A stretch of DNA of 64,000 bases from Paenibacillus sp. LHD-38 (GTDB taxonomy: Bacteria > Bacillota > Bacilli > Paenibacillales > Paenibacillaceae). The stretch is from positions 1 through 64,000 of the forward strand of contig NZ_JAVIFU010000038.1 in assembly GCF_031157315.1 (NCBI RefSeq), written 5' to 3'. Shown here piece after piece: positions 33,691 to 44,292 of this stretch. The first letter of the stretch is position 1; each line of letters opens with the position of its first letter. A model generated the notes under the pieces. It was not told the origin of the DNA. It saw only the letters and a list, made by a program, of their open reading frames with translations, and made no database searches. Both the position numbers and the translations under genes were made by a program.

Positions 33691-35766
33691 ATGTCAAGAG
33701 AGTTCTCCTTGAACAATACGCGTAACATTGGGATCATGGCGCATATTGATGCTGGTAAAACTACTACAACTGAACGGATCTTGTTCTTCACGGGCCGTAC
33801 CCACAAAATCGGAGAAGTGCATGAAGGTGCAGCTACGATGGACTGGATGGAACAAGAACAAGAGCGCGGTATTACGATTACGTCTGCCGCGACAACCGCT
33901 CAATGGAATGGACACCGCATCAATATTATCGACACCCCGGGACACGTTGACTTCACAGTAGAAGTTGAGCGTTCCCTGCGCGTTTTGGACGGGGCCGTTG
34001 GAGTTTTCAGTGCGAAAGAAGGAGTCGAGCCACAGTCCGAGACTGTATGGCGTCAAGCTGACCGTTACAACGTTCCGCGGATCGCATACGTCAACAAAAT
34101 GGACATCATTGGTGCTGACTTCCTAAACGTTATCAAAGATATGCGTGAGCGTCTTCAAGCAAACGCTGTTGCCATTCAAATTCCGATTGGCGCTGAGTCT
34201 GACTTCGTCGGCGTTATCGATATCGTTGAACGTGTAGCGTATAAGTATAAAGACGACACAGGTAAAGATCCTATTCAAGTTGAAATTCCTTCGGAGTATG
34301 CTGACCAAGTGGAAGAGCTTCGTACGGAATTGATTGAAAAGGTAGCAGAGCTTGACGAAGAGCTGACAATGAAATATCTGGAAGGCGAAGAAATTTCAAT
34401 TCCAGAAATCAAAGCAGCGCTACGTAAAGGTGTTTGCGAAGTTAAAATCTTCCCTGTAATCGTTGGATCTTCATACCGCAATAAAGGTGTTCAATTGATG
34501 TTGGATGCGGTTGTCGATTATCTTCCATCTCCTCTTGATGTACCTGCAATCAAAGGTACGCTTGAAGACGGAGAAGAAGGTGAACGTCCATCATCCGATA
34601 CTGAGTCTTTCTCAGCATTGGCATTCAAAATCATGACGGATCCTTATGTAGGTAGATTGACTTTCTTCCGTGTGTATTCAGGAATTCTGAAATCCGGTTC
34701 TTATGTTCTTAACTCAACTAAGGGCAAACGCGAACGGATTGGACGTATTCTTCAGATGCATGCGAACGCTCGTCAAGAGATTTCTGAAGTTTATGCAGGC
34801 GATATCGCTGCAGCAGTTGGACTTAAAGATACTACGACAGGGGACACTCTTTGCGACGAGAAGAACATTATCATTCTTGAATCAATGAACTTCCCTGAGC
34901 CAGTTATCTCGGTTGCTATCGAACCAAAAACGAAAGCTGACCAAGACAAACTAGGTATCGCTATTTCCAAGCTGGCAGAAGAAGATCCTACTTTCCGTGC
35001 ACATACGGACGAAGAAACAAACCAAACGATTATTTCTGGTATGGGTGAGCTTCACCTTGAGATTCTCGTTGACCGTATGTTCCGTGAATTCAAAGTTGAA
35101 ACGAACGTTGGTAAACCGCAAGTTGCTTACCGCGAAACGTTCCGTGAAGCTGCGAAGGTTGAAGGTAAGTTCGTTCGTCAGTCTGGTGGTAAAGGTCAAT
35201 TTGGTCATTGTTGGGTTGAATTCTCACCACTTGAACCAGGTACAGGCTTTATTTTCGAGAACAAAACAGTTGGTGGATCAATTCCTCGTGAATTTATCGC
35301 TCCTATCCAGGCTGGTATCGAAGAGTCAATGAAGAACGGTGTAGTAGCCGGCTTCCCGCTCGTTGATGTCAAAGCTGTTGTTGTTGACGGATCTTACCAT
35401 GATGTTGACTCCTCGGAGATGGCGTTTAAAATTGCAGGTTCGATGGCGCTTAAAGCTGCCAAAGAAAAATGTAAGCCAGTTCTTCTTGAGCCAATCATGA
35501 AGGTAGAAGTTACTGTTCCTGAAGAGTACATGGGCGATGTTATGGGTATGCTTAACTCCCGTCGTGGTCGTATCGAAGGTATGGATACTCGTGCCGGTGC
35601 ACAAATTATCCGTTCCAAGGTACCTCTCTCCGAGATGTTTGGTTATTCCACAACACTACGTTCCGGTACACAAGGACGCGGCGTATTCTCCATGGAGCTT
35701 TCTCACTATGAAGAAGTTCCAAAATCAATCTCTGAAGAGATCATTGCTAAGAACAAAGGCGAGTAA
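33691..35766 (+). CDS. fusA: Elongation factor G
   Basis: 691-aa translocation GTPase. G1 is AHIDAGKTTTTER, the switch region has RGITITSAATT, G3 is DTPGHVDFT, and G4 is NKMD. Domains II-V follow in normal order, with GGSIPREFIAPIQAGI in domain IV. ATG 33691 follows GAGAGGAGA. Confidence 0.99.
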   Translation: MSREFSLNNTRNIGIMAHIDAGKTTTTERILFFTGRTHKIGEVHEGAATMDWMEQEQERGITITSAATTAQWNGHRINIIDTPGHVDFTVEVERSLRVLDGAVGVFSAKEGVEPQSETVWRQADRYNVPRIAYVNKMDIIGADFLNVIKDMRERLQANAVAIQIPIGAESDFVGVIDIVERVAYKYKDDTGKDPIQVEIPSEYADQVEELRTELIEKVAELDEELTMKYLEGEEISIPEIKAALRKGVCEVKIFPVIVGSSYRNKGVQLMLDAVVDYLPSPLDVPAIKGTLEDGEEGERPSSDTESFSALAFKIMTDPYVGRLTFFRVYSGILKSGSYVLNSTKGKRERIGRILQMHANARQEISEVYAGDIAAAVGLKDTTTGDTLCDEKNIIILESMNFPEPVISVAIEPKTKADQDKLGIAISKLAEEDPTFRAHTDEETNQTIISGMGELHLEILVDRMFREFKVETNVGKPQVAYRETFREAAKVEGKFVRQSGGKGQFGHCWVEFSPLEPGTGFIFENKTVGGSIPREFIAPIQAGIEESMKNGVVAGFPLVDVKAVVVDGSYHDVDSSEMAFKIAGSMALKAAKEKCKPVLLEPIMKVEVTVPEEYMGDVMGMLNSRRGRIEGMDTRAGAQIIRSKVPLSEMFGYSTTLRSGTQGRGVFSMELSHYEEVPKSISEEIIAKNKGE

Positions 35767-35879
35767 TCGCATTTGTCCTTCTAAACCATTTGCTTTTGGC
35801 CGTCACCTAAGTTTGCTTGCAAACCAGTTGCCGGCCCACACATAAAAAATTCATGATATATTGAGGAGGCTCAAGTTCA

Positions 35880-37070
<1,191 letters not shown>

Positions 37071-37098
37071 TTGATGGCGGCTTAGCCGCTGTGAATAA

Positions 37099-37137
37099 CA
37101 AAAGCCCTCACTTCGGTGAGGGCTTTTGATTTTTTTA
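37099..37137 (+). terminator. Intrinsic terminator after tuf
   Basis: 13-bp stem CAAAAGCCCTCAC / GTGAGGGCTTTTG with a TTCG tetraloop, then a T-rich run. It ends the str operon. Confidence 0.95.
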
Positions 37138-37196
37138 TTTTTTTGTGGGATTCGACGCGTAATAGCTCTTTGCTTATTTTTACTAATAACTTATGA

Positions 37197-37225
37197 TTGA
37201 CTGCATACTCTAGCACATTTAATAT
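37197..37225 (+). promoter_or_regulatory. Sigma-A promoter of the ABC importer operon
   Basis: TTGACT (37197-37202) and TAATAT (37220-37225) with a 17-bp spacer. The leader before the first gene would be about 155 nt. Confidence 0.7.
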
Positions 37226-37231
37226 TAGGGA

Positions 37232-37386
37232 ATAGTATGTAAAGGTCGTCCAAGCTCGTTAAGATTCAGTCACTCACGTATAGGCATAAGCTTTAATGAG
37301 AGAAAGCGATGATGCTTTGCTGTATATGATTAATCCCTAAAGGGCTTCATTTCAAGACGACTTATATGATGAGAGGGGTTTAATGA
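37232..37386 (+). other. Structured leader of the ABC importer operon (unassigned)
   Basis: GTCGTC (37245-37250) can pair with GACGAC (37356-37361), closing a domain that contains AAAGC (37303-37307) / GCTTT (37314-37318) and CCCT-AA-AGGG. I cannot assign it to a known riboswitch class. The closing stem lies just before the GAGAGGGG ribosome binding site. Confidence 0.4.
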
Positions 37387-38433
37387 ATGAACAGAAAGTT
37401 TTGGCTTACGCTGGCATTGGCTTCGTTTATGGTTGTAACGGCGGCATGCGGTGCGAATTCAGGAAAAACGAATAATGAGAATAAAGGTAATACTGCAGGC
37501 TCTGGCAATACGGCTGAAAAAACGTATACGATCGCTGTATCACAAATCGTAGAACACCCGTCGCTTGATGCAACATACGACGGTTTTGTCGCTGCCCTTA
37601 AGGATGCAGGAATCGAAGAAGGAAAAAACCTGGAAATCGATTTCAATAATGCACAAGGCGATTCCGCTAATATTAAAACCATTTCTCAAAAAATCGCCAA
37701 TAGCAAAAGTGATCTAGCTTTAGGTATTGCAACGCCTACAGCACAAGCTCTTGCAGATGACGTAAAAGACATGCCGGTATTGTTTGCGGCTGTAACAGAT
37801 CCTATTGATGCGGGTATCGTAACGCAATTGGAAGCGCCAGGCGGCAATATTACAGGTGCATCGGATACAAATCCAGCTGCGATTACAGAAACAATGGACT
37901 TTATTGCTACTCAAATTCCTAATGTTAAGAATGTTGGTCTTATTATAAATGAAGGTGAGCAGAATGCGGTTATTATGGGTGACATTGCGGAGAAAGCACT
38001 TGAGAAGCATGGCATTAAGCTGATCAAAGCCTCTGTAGCAAATTCCTCTGATGTGAAGCAGGCCGCAGATTCACTAGTCGGCCGTGTTGATGCGCTCTAT
38101 ATCACGTTAGATAATATGGTTGTTACCGGCGCTGACGCGATTATCGAAGTGGCCAACGAAAATGATATTCCATTTTTCTCAGCGGATCGCGATACCGTTG
38201 AAAAAGGTGCTTTTGCTGCTGTAGGTTTCAAATATTATGACCATGGTTATGAAGTTGGACAAATGGCAGTAGAAATTTTGAAAAACGGCAAGAACCCGGG
38301 CGAGATGAACGTAACGGTTCCACAAAAGCTTGATTTCATTTTCAATATGAAAGCAGCTGCTGAGCAAGGCATTTCAGTTACAGACGAGATGAAAGCTCTT
38401 GTTAAAGACCAAGAAAACAACATTATTGAGTAA
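37387..38433 (+). CDS. ABC transporter substrate-binding lipoprotein (PF04392-type)
   Basis: A 348-aa lipoprotein. The signal peptide ends VVTAAC with lipidated Cys21, followed by a Gly/Asn-rich linker. The mature part has the two-lobed periplasmic-binding fold of the TrpX-like family (YTIAVSQIVEHPSLDATYDGFVAAL; GIATPTAQALADDV; DPIDAGIVTQLEAPGGNITGASD). The ligand is unknown; relatives include tryptophan or other small-molecule binders. Start 37387 is 8 nt after GAGAGGGG. First of three genes making a complete importer. The codon usage looks less biased than in the surrounding ribosomal genes. Confidence 0.9.
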   Translation: MNRKFWLTLALASFMVVTAACGANSGKTNNENKGNTAGSGNTAEKTYTIAVSQIVEHPSLDATYDGFVAALKDAGIEEGKNLEIDFNNAQGDSANIKTISQKIANSKSDLALGIATPTAQALADDVKDMPVLFAAVTDPIDAGIVTQLEAPGGNITGASDTNPAAITETMDFIATQIPNVKNVGLIINEGEQNAVIMGDIAEKALEKHGIKLIKASVANSSDVKQAADSLVGRVDALYITLDNMVVTGADAIIEVANENDIPFFSADRDTVEKGAFAAVGFKYYDHGYEVGQMAVEILKNGKNPGEMNVTVPQKLDFIFNMKAAAEQGISVTDEMKALVKDQENNIIE

Positions 38434-38528
38434 CTTCTAAAGATTAGCTCAAAATAAAACGAATCATGTACACATGGGGTGATCGGGCTACTCGTTCACC
38501 CCCTTGTTATGAAAAGGAGGGATGTCAT

Positions 38529-39443
38529 TTGTTCGCATCAATGCAAGGAGCTGTGGAGAGCGGGTTATTGTATGCGCTTATGGCTCTTGGAGTATATATA
38601 ACATTTCGAATACTTGATTTTCCGGATTTAACGGTGGATGGAAGTTTTACAACAGGTGCAGCTATCGGTACGGTGATGACCGTTAATGGAACAGAGCCGT
38701 GGCTTGCAGTTTTATGTGCTTTTATAGGTGGTGCTATAGCGGGTACCTGTACGGGTCTGCTGCATACAAAAGGTAAAGTTAATGGACTTTTATCCGGTAT
38801 TATTATGATGATTGCATTGTACTCCATTAATCTAAGAATTATGGGTAAGCCGAATTTATCATTAAGAGGACATGACAATCTTTTTGAAAACGTACCGACG
38901 CTTGCGGTTATGATTGTGTTTGTTGTGATTGTAAAGCTTGTGCTCGATTTATTTTTCCGTACCGATATCGGTTTGAGTCTACGGGCTACCGGTGATAATT
39001 CGCGCATGATTCGCAGCTTTGGCGCTAATACCGATATTACGACGATTTTCGGCATTGCTTTGTCTAATGCGCTTGTTGCGACATCTGGGGCATTGGTAGC
39101 ACAGTACCAAAAGTATGCTGATAACAGCATGGGCATCGGTATGATTGTGATCGGTCTTGCGTCGGTAATTATCGGTGAAGCGATCTTCGGAGCGAAAACA
39201 ATATTCAGAGCGACATTAGCAGTTGTGCTTGGATCTATTATTTATCGGATTATTTATGCGTTCGCACTTCGTGTAGAGTGGTTAGAAGCATCGGATATGA
39301 AGCTGATTACGGCTATTATTATTATTTTTGCATTGGTTGTTCCTTCTGCCCGCAGAGTGTGGAAGCAAAAAAATATTGCACGGAAACGAACGACTGAAAT
39401 GCTTGCTGCATTAGATAAAGCACAACCGGGAGGTGGGCGCTAA
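38529..39443 (+). CDS. ABC transporter permease
   Basis: A 304-aa membrane protein with about eight hydrophobic segments, resembling the branched-chain amino-acid-type permease family that pairs with PF04392 binding proteins. It starts with TTG 38529 (MFASMQGAVESGLLYALMAL), 7 nt after AAGGAGGG; upstream in-frame codons have no ribosome binding site. FPDLTVDGSFTTGAAIG and GLASVIIGEAIFG are conserved-looking loops. Its stop overlaps the ATPase start by one base (TAATG). Confidence 0.9.
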   Translation: MFASMQGAVESGLLYALMALGVYITFRILDFPDLTVDGSFTTGAAIGTVMTVNGTEPWLAVLCAFIGGAIAGTCTGLLHTKGKVNGLLSGIIMMIALYSINLRIMGKPNLSLRGHDNLFENVPTLAVMIVFVVIVKLVLDLFFRTDIGLSLRATGDNSRMIRSFGANTDITTIFGIALSNALVATSGALVAQYQKYADNSMGIGMIVIGLASVIIGEAIFGAKTIFRATLAVVLGSIIYRIIYAFALRVEWLEASDMKLITAIIIIFALVVPSARRVWKQKNIARKRTTEMLAALDKAQPGGGR

Positions 39444-40237
39444 TGTTGGAAATCGCAAAAGTGTCCAAGCTGTTTAACCCCGGCACGGTAGATGAGAAAA
39501 CGGCGCTAGTTGGCGCTAACCTTACCATGAAGCCAGGAGACTTTATAACGGTGATCGGAAGCAACGGCGCTGGTAAGTCGACATTAATGAATATCATATC
39601 AGGCGTAATGAAACCAGATGCCGGAGAAGTTCGGATCGATGGTCAAAATATAAGCCAGCTTACCGAATACCAACGCAGCCGCTGGATTGGACGCGTATTC
39701 CAAGATCCAATGGCAGGCACTGCGCCGCGCATGTCGATTGAAGAGAATTTGGCTATTGCTTATGCTCGCGGTAAATCACGTGGATTCTCATTTGGCGTGA
39801 CACGGGCAAGACGTGCGATATTCAAGCGAGAGCTTCAGCGCCTCGGTATCGGCTTAGAAAATCGGCTGGGTGCAAAAGTAGGCATGTTGTCAGGCGGTGA
39901 GAGACAAGCTCTGAGCCTTCTTATGGCTACTTTTACAAGACCGCAGATTCTTTTGTTGGATGAACATACTGCAGCGCTTGACCCTTCAAGGGCAGAGCTC
40001 ATTACGAGTTTGACGGAAAGCCTTGTACGTGAAATGAAATTGACAACACTGATGGTCACTCACAATATGGAGCAGGCCATTCGTCTTGGCAACCGTCTCA
40101 TTATGATGGATAAAGGGCGTATTATTCTTGATGTGCCTGAAGATCGCAAAAAAGATCTTACTGTTGAGCAGCTGCTTGGCGAATTCGAACTAATCAGCGG
40201 GAAGAAGCTTGCAGATGACCGCATTGTATTAGGATAA
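39443..40237 (+). CDS. ABC transporter ATP-binding protein
   Basis: A 264-aa nucleotide-binding subunit. Walker A is GSNGAGKST (about residues 38-46), signature LSGGERQALSL, Walker B ILLLDEHTAALD, and a switch His in MVTHNMEQA. Starts at ATG 39443 overlapping the permease stop, with GGGAGGTG upstream. It completes a binding-protein/permease/ATPase unit. Substrate is not predictable from these sequences alone. Confidence 0.93.
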   Translation: MLEIAKVSKLFNPGTVDEKTALVGANLTMKPGDFITVIGSNGAGKSTLMNIISGVMKPDAGEVRIDGQNISQLTEYQRSRWIGRVFQDPMAGTAPRMSIEENLAIAYARGKSRGFSFGVTRARRAIFKRELQRLGIGLENRLGAKVGMLSGGERQALSLLMATFTRPQILLLDEHTAALDPSRAELITSLTESLVREMKLTTLMVTHNMEQAIRLGNRLIMMDKGRIILDVPEDRKKDLTVEQLLGEFELISGKKLADDRIVLG

Positions 40238-40269
40238 TTCGATCTCGTTCGATTTGCTATGTATCAATT

Positions 40270-40299
40270 AACGCAACGACCTGTGGTCGTTGCGTTTTG
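40270..40299 (+). terminator. Intrinsic terminator after the ABC operon
   Basis: Perfect 12-bp stem AACGCAACGACC / GGTCGTTGCGTT with loop TGT, followed by TTG. Confidence 0.85.
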
Positions 40300-40620
40300 T
40301 ATGTTGGCGTTATTTGGCGGTGTCATTTCGGCCAGATGCTGTATATAATCATTAAGGGCCCATTAAGTCCGTTGTTATAAAAAGCTATGTTCTAAAACAT
40401 TGTAATAAGGGACATAATGGGCCGTATGTGGCTTAGGTTATAGAATTCAATTTGATTTAGATGTGTTTCTTCTATAAAAAATGTTCCTAAGCTTTGTTTG
40501 CTGGTATTGATGAGCTTATCTGTAACAGAAAGTGTTGCGGTGATAAATAATTGCTTTAGATTTCAATTTATAGTGTGTAACAACCAGAATTAACGAGTTT
40601 ATAATGTTCTTAAATTTAAT
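40300..40620. other. Gene-free stretch before the S10 promoter
   Basis: AT-rich DNA between the ABC terminator and the rpsJ promoter. I see no supported gene or repeat. Confidence 0.55.
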
Positions 40621-40621
40621 G

Positions 40622-40650
40622 TTGCAATTGCCTATTAGATTCGGTATAAT
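40622..40650 (+). promoter_or_regulatory. Sigma-A promoter of the S10-spc-alpha superoperon
   Basis: TTGCAA (40622-40627) and a perfect TATAAT (40645-40650) with a 17-bp spacer. The leader to rpsJ is about 130 nt and holds a hairpin GCCCC (40703-40707) / GGGGC (40716-40720). Confidence 0.82.
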
Positions 40651-40784
40651 ATTGACTGTTGGTCTGACGTTGCGATGATGTGAGAGGTTGCCGACACACC
40701 CGGCCCCTTTGCCATGGGGCATGTGCAGGGTTTTCTTACGGAGTATGTCCGATAATAAATTGGGCGAAAGAAGGAGGGACTTAT

Positions 40785-41093
40785 ATGGCAAAGCAAAAGA
40801 TTCGTATCCGCTTGAAAGCATACGATCACAGAATTCTTGATCAATCCGCAGAGAAAATCGTTGAAACTGCAAAACGTTCCGGTGCAGGCGTATCCGGGCC
40901 GATTCCGTTGCCAACGGAAAAGCAAATCATCACCATTCTACGTGCGGTACACAAGTACAAGGATTCCAGGGAGCAATTCGAACAACGCACTCATAAGCGT
41001 TTGATCGACATTGTAAACCCAACGCCGCAAACGGTTGATGCGTTGATGCGCTTGGATTTACCATCCGGTGTAGATATCGAAATCAAACTGTAA
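40785..41093 (+). CDS. rpsJ: 30S ribosomal protein S10
   Basis: 102-aa protein (also NusE), MAKQKIRIRLKAYDHRILDQ. ATG 40785 follows AAGGAGGG. First gene of a superoperon that runs uninterrupted to rplQ. Confidence 0.98.
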   Translation: MAKQKIRIRLKAYDHRILDQSAEKIVETAKRSGAGVSGPIPLPTEKQIITILRAVHKYKDSREQFEQRTHKRLIDIVNPTPQTVDALMRLDLPSGVDIEIKL

Positions 41094-41134
41094 TATCAGC
41101 ATATGCGATCATAGAAAGGAAATGAGGTGTCAAC

Positions 41135-41758
41135 ATGAAAGGTATCTTAGGAAAAAAACTTGGTATGACTCAAGTGTTCACTGCTGAAGGTAACGTTGTT
41201 CCAGTAACGGTTATCGAAGCTGGACCTTGCGTAGTACTTCAGAAGAAAGACCAAGAGAACGATGGCTACGAAGCTGTTCAGTTCGGTTTCTCTGACAAGA
41301 AAGAAAGCAGATCGAACAAGCCAGAAGCTGGTCACGCTAAAAAAGCTAACGCAACACCTAAGCGCTACGTTCGTGAAATTCGCGGAATTAACCTGGGTGA
41401 TTATGAAGTTGGCCAAGAAGTGAAAGCTGACCTATTCACAGAGGGCGAATTCGTTGACGTAACAGGTATTTCAAAAGGTAAAGGCTTTGCCGGCGTTATC
41501 AAACGTTGGGGACAAAGCACGGGTCCTATGTCTCACGGTTCCCGTTACCACCGTGGACCAGGTTCGATGGGTTCTATCCAAGCGAACCGTGTACCGAAAG
41601 GCAAACGCCTTCCAGGACATATGGGTCACGAAACAATCACGATCCAAAAACTTGAAGTTATCCGTGTAGATGTAGAACGTAACGTTCTTCTAATAAAAGG
41701 TTCGATTCCGGGCCCGAAAAACGGATTCGTAAAAGTTAAACAAACAGTTAAGAACTAA
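41135..41758 (+). CDS. rplC: 50S ribosomal protein L3
   Basis: 207-aa early-assembly protein. MKGILGKKLGMTQVF at the start; GPMSHGSRYHRGPGSMG forms the peptidyl-transferase-centre loop. ATG 41135 follows ATGAGGTG. Confidence 0.98.
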   Translation: MKGILGKKLGMTQVFTAEGNVVPVTVIEAGPCVVLQKKDQENDGYEAVQFGFSDKKESRSNKPEAGHAKKANATPKRYVREIRGINLGDYEVGQEVKADLFTEGEFVDVTGISKGKGFAGVIKRWGQSTGPMSHGSRYHRGPGSMGSIQANRVPKGKRLPGHMGHETITIQKLEVIRVDVERNVLLIKGSIPGPKNGFVKVKQTVKN

Positions 41759-41786
41759 TTGCTCTTAAAGAAAGGAGGAACAGGAT

Positions 41787-42410
41787 ATGCCTAAAGTAAC
41801 AGTATATAACGTGAGCGGCGCGCAAGTGGGCGAACTAGAACTGGCTGAAACGGTTTTCGGTATTCAACCAAATGTTCATGTTTTGCACAGTGCTGTTGTT
41901 AATCAACAAGCATCTGAACGCTTCGGTAATCACAAAACTAAAGGACGCTCCGAAGTACGCGGCGGCGGTCGTAAACCTTGGAAACAAAAAGGTACTGGCC
42001 GTGCTCGTCAAGGTAGCATTCGCTCCCCGCAATGGGTTGGCGGCGGTGTTGTATTCGGACCGACTCCACGCTCATACGGATTCAAGCTTCCTAAGAAAGT
42101 TCGTCGTCTAGCGATTAAATCAGCATTGTCTTCGAAAGTGATCGCAAACGAAATTATCGTTTTGGATCAACTGACATTTGCAGCTCCTAAGACGAAAGAA
42201 TTCGCAGCAATCCTAAGCAACCTTAAAGTTGGCCGTAAAGCTCTTGTAGTAACGGCTAATTACGAAGATAACGTAGCATTGTCTGCTCGTAACATCCCAG
42301 GTGTTAAATTCGTTGCAGCTGACGGCATTAATGTTCTGGATGTATTGGTGCATGACAACCTTATCATCACTAAAGAAGCAGTAGAGAAAGTACAGGAGGT
42401 GCTTGCGTAA
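41787..42410 (+). CDS. rplD: 50S ribosomal protein L4
   Basis: 207-aa protein with the exit-tunnel loop GGGRKPWKQKGTGRARQG around residues 63-80. ATG 41787 follows AAAGGAGGAACAGG. Its stop overlaps the rplW start by one base. Confidence 0.98.
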   Translation: MPKVTVYNVSGAQVGELELAETVFGIQPNVHVLHSAVVNQQASERFGNHKTKGRSEVRGGGRKPWKQKGTGRARQGSIRSPQWVGGGVVFGPTPRSYGFKLPKKVRRLAIKSALSSKVIANEIIVLDQLTFAAPKTKEFAAILSNLKVGRKALVVTANYEDNVALSARNIPGVKFVAADGINVLDVLVHDNLIITKEAVEKVQEVLA

Positions 42411-42703
42411 TGAAAAATCCACGCGATATTATCAAGCGCCCGGTTATCACGGAACGTACGAGCGATTACATGGTTGATAAAAAGTATGTGTTTGAAGTAG
42501 ATCTTCGTTCAAACAAAACTGAAATCAAACTTGCAATTGAGCAAATCTTTAAAGTAAAAGTAACCGGCGTTAACACAATGCGTGTTGCGGGTAAACCAAA
42601 ACGTTATGGTAAACATAGCGGATACAGACCGGATTGGAAAAAAGCGATCGTTCAACTGAGCGCTGACAGCAAAGAACTTGAATTCTTTGAAACGTCTGTT
42701 TAG
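42410..42703 (+). CDS. rplW: 50S ribosomal protein L23
   Basis: 97-aa exit-site protein (PRDIIKRPVITERTSDYM). ATG 42410 overlaps the rplD stop (TAATG); GGAGGTG precedes it in rplD. Confidence 0.97.
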   Translation: MKNPRDIIKRPVITERTSDYMVDKKYVFEVDLRSNKTEIKLAIEQIFKVKVTGVNTMRVAGKPKRYGKHSGYRPDWKKAIVQLSADSKELEFFETSV

Positions 42704-42720
42704 AAAAGGAGGGAATCGAA

Positions 42721-43551
42721 GTGCCTATTAAAAAGTACAAACCGACATCTCCAGCTCGTCGTAACATGTCCGTCTCGACTTTCGAAGAGATCACGACAAG
42801 TACACCGGAGAAATCGTTGCTTGCTCCACTTTTCAAAAAAGCTGGACGTAACAACCAAGGTAAAATTACGGTTCGTCACCATGGCGGCGGACACAAACGT
42901 AAATACCGTATTATCGACTTCAAACGTACTAAAGATGGTATCGTTGGTAACGTAGCATCGATCGAATACGATCCGAACCGTTCATCCAACATTGCTTTGA
43001 TCCATTACGCAGATGGTGAGAAAGCATATATCATCGCACCAAAAGGCTTGAAAGTTGGAGATCAAATCACTTCTGGTGTTGGCTCCGATATTAAACCGGG
43101 TAATGCTTTGCCACTTGTTAATATCCCAGTCGGTACAGTTATCCACAACATCGAATTGAAACCAGGCAAAGGCGGACAACTTGTTCGTGCAGCTGGAACT
43201 AGTGCTCAACTTCTTGGTAAAGAAGATAACTACGTTTCCGTTCGTTTGTCTTCAGGTGAAGTTCGCCGTATTTTGAACACTTGCCGTGCAACAATTGGTT
43301 CTGTTGGTAACGAAGATCACGAACTCGTGAAAATCGGTAAAGCCGGCCGTAACCGTTGGCTCGGAAATCGTCCACAAGTACGTGGTGTTGTAATGAACCC
43401 TAACGATCACCCACACGGTGGTGGTGAAGGCCGTGCACCAATCGGACGCAAATCGCCAATGTCGCCTTGGGGTAAACCAACTCTTGGTTACAAAACGCGC
43501 AAGAAGAAAAAAGCATCGAGCCAATACATTATTCGTCGTCGCACGAAATAA
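42721..43551 (+). CDS. rplB: 50S ribosomal protein L2
   Basis: 276-aa protein near the peptidyl-transferase centre. It starts with GTG 42721 behind AAAGGAGG. NPNDHPHGGGEGRAPIG holds the conserved His near residue 229, and the tail is strongly basic. Confidence 0.98.
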   Translation: MPIKKYKPTSPARRNMSVSTFEEITTSTPEKSLLAPLFKKAGRNNQGKITVRHHGGGHKRKYRIIDFKRTKDGIVGNVASIEYDPNRSSNIALIHYADGEKAYIIAPKGLKVGDQITSGVGSDIKPGNALPLVNIPVGTVIHNIELKPGKGGQLVRAAGTSAQLLGKEDNYVSVRLSSGEVRRILNTCRATIGSVGNEDHELVKIGKAGRNRWLGNRPQVRGVVMNPNDHPHGGGEGRAPIGRKSPMSPWGKPTLGYKTRKKKKASSQYIIRRRTK

Positions 43552-43618
43552 TAGCAGCTTGATAAAAACCGCGTGATACGAAAGTATCGCTACCGCTTAG
43601 GTGAAGGGAGGAACACAA

Positions 43619-43900
43619 ATGGGTCGCAGTTTAAAGAAAGGGCCGTTTATTGACGGTTACCTGCTTAAAAAAGTCGAGGTATTGAACGAAAGTGAGAAAA
43701 AAGTCGTTATCAAAACCTGGTCCCGCCGCTCGACCATTTTCCCGCAATTCATTGGTCACACGTTTGCAGTGTATGACGGACGCAAGCACGTACCGGTATA
43801 TGTAACGGAAGATATGGTTGGACACAAGCTTGGTGAATTTGCACCAACTCGTACGTATAAAGGCCATGCTGGTGAAGACAAAAAAACGGGCAGACGTTAA
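43619..43900 (+). CDS. rpsS: 30S ribosomal protein S19
   Basis: 93-aa protein, MGRSLKKGPFIDGYLL. ATG 43619 follows GGGAGGAAC; ATG 43601 is not supported. The preceding 67-nt gap contains a small GATAC-GAAA-GTATC tetraloop hairpin (43575-43588). Confidence 0.97.
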   Translation: MGRSLKKGPFIDGYLLKKVEVLNESEKKVVIKTWSRRSTIFPQFIGHTFAVYDGRKHVPVYVTEDMVGHKLGEFAPTRTYKGHAGEDKKTGRR

Positions 43901-43943
43901 TTTGCCCTTAAACATCTCTAACTGAACGAGAGGAGGTTCCTAC

Positions 43944-44279
43944 ATGCCAGAAGCTAAAGCGCACGCTAAATTTATCCGTATTGCTCCCCGTAAAGCACAG
44001 CTTGTTGCGGATTTGATTCGCGGCAAACAAGTTGGCGAAGCAATCGCGATTTTGCGTCACACGCCTAAGTCTGCATCCCCAATTTTGGAGAAGCTGCTGA
44101 ACTCTGCAATTGCTAACGCTGAGCATAACTATCAGCTTGACGTAAACAAATTGTTTATCTCGCAGGCCTTCGTTAACCAAGGGCCAACGATGAAACGTTT
44201 CCGTCCTCGTGCGATGGGTCGCGCAAGCCGGATCAATAAAAGAACCAGCCACATTACCTTGGTGGTATCTGAAAAATAA
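43944..44279 (+). CDS. rplV: 50S ribosomal protein L22
   Basis: 111-aa tunnel protein, with RIAPRKAQLVADLIRG and the hairpin loop ending MKRFRPRAMGRASRI. ATG 43944 follows GAGAGGAGG. Confidence 0.98.
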   Translation: MPEAKAHAKFIRIAPRKAQLVADLIRGKQVGEAIAILRHTPKSASPILEKLLNSAIANAEHNYQLDVNKLFISQAFVNQGPTMKRFRPRAMGRASRINKRTSHITLVVSEK

Positions 44280-44292
44280 GGAGGGATTACGT

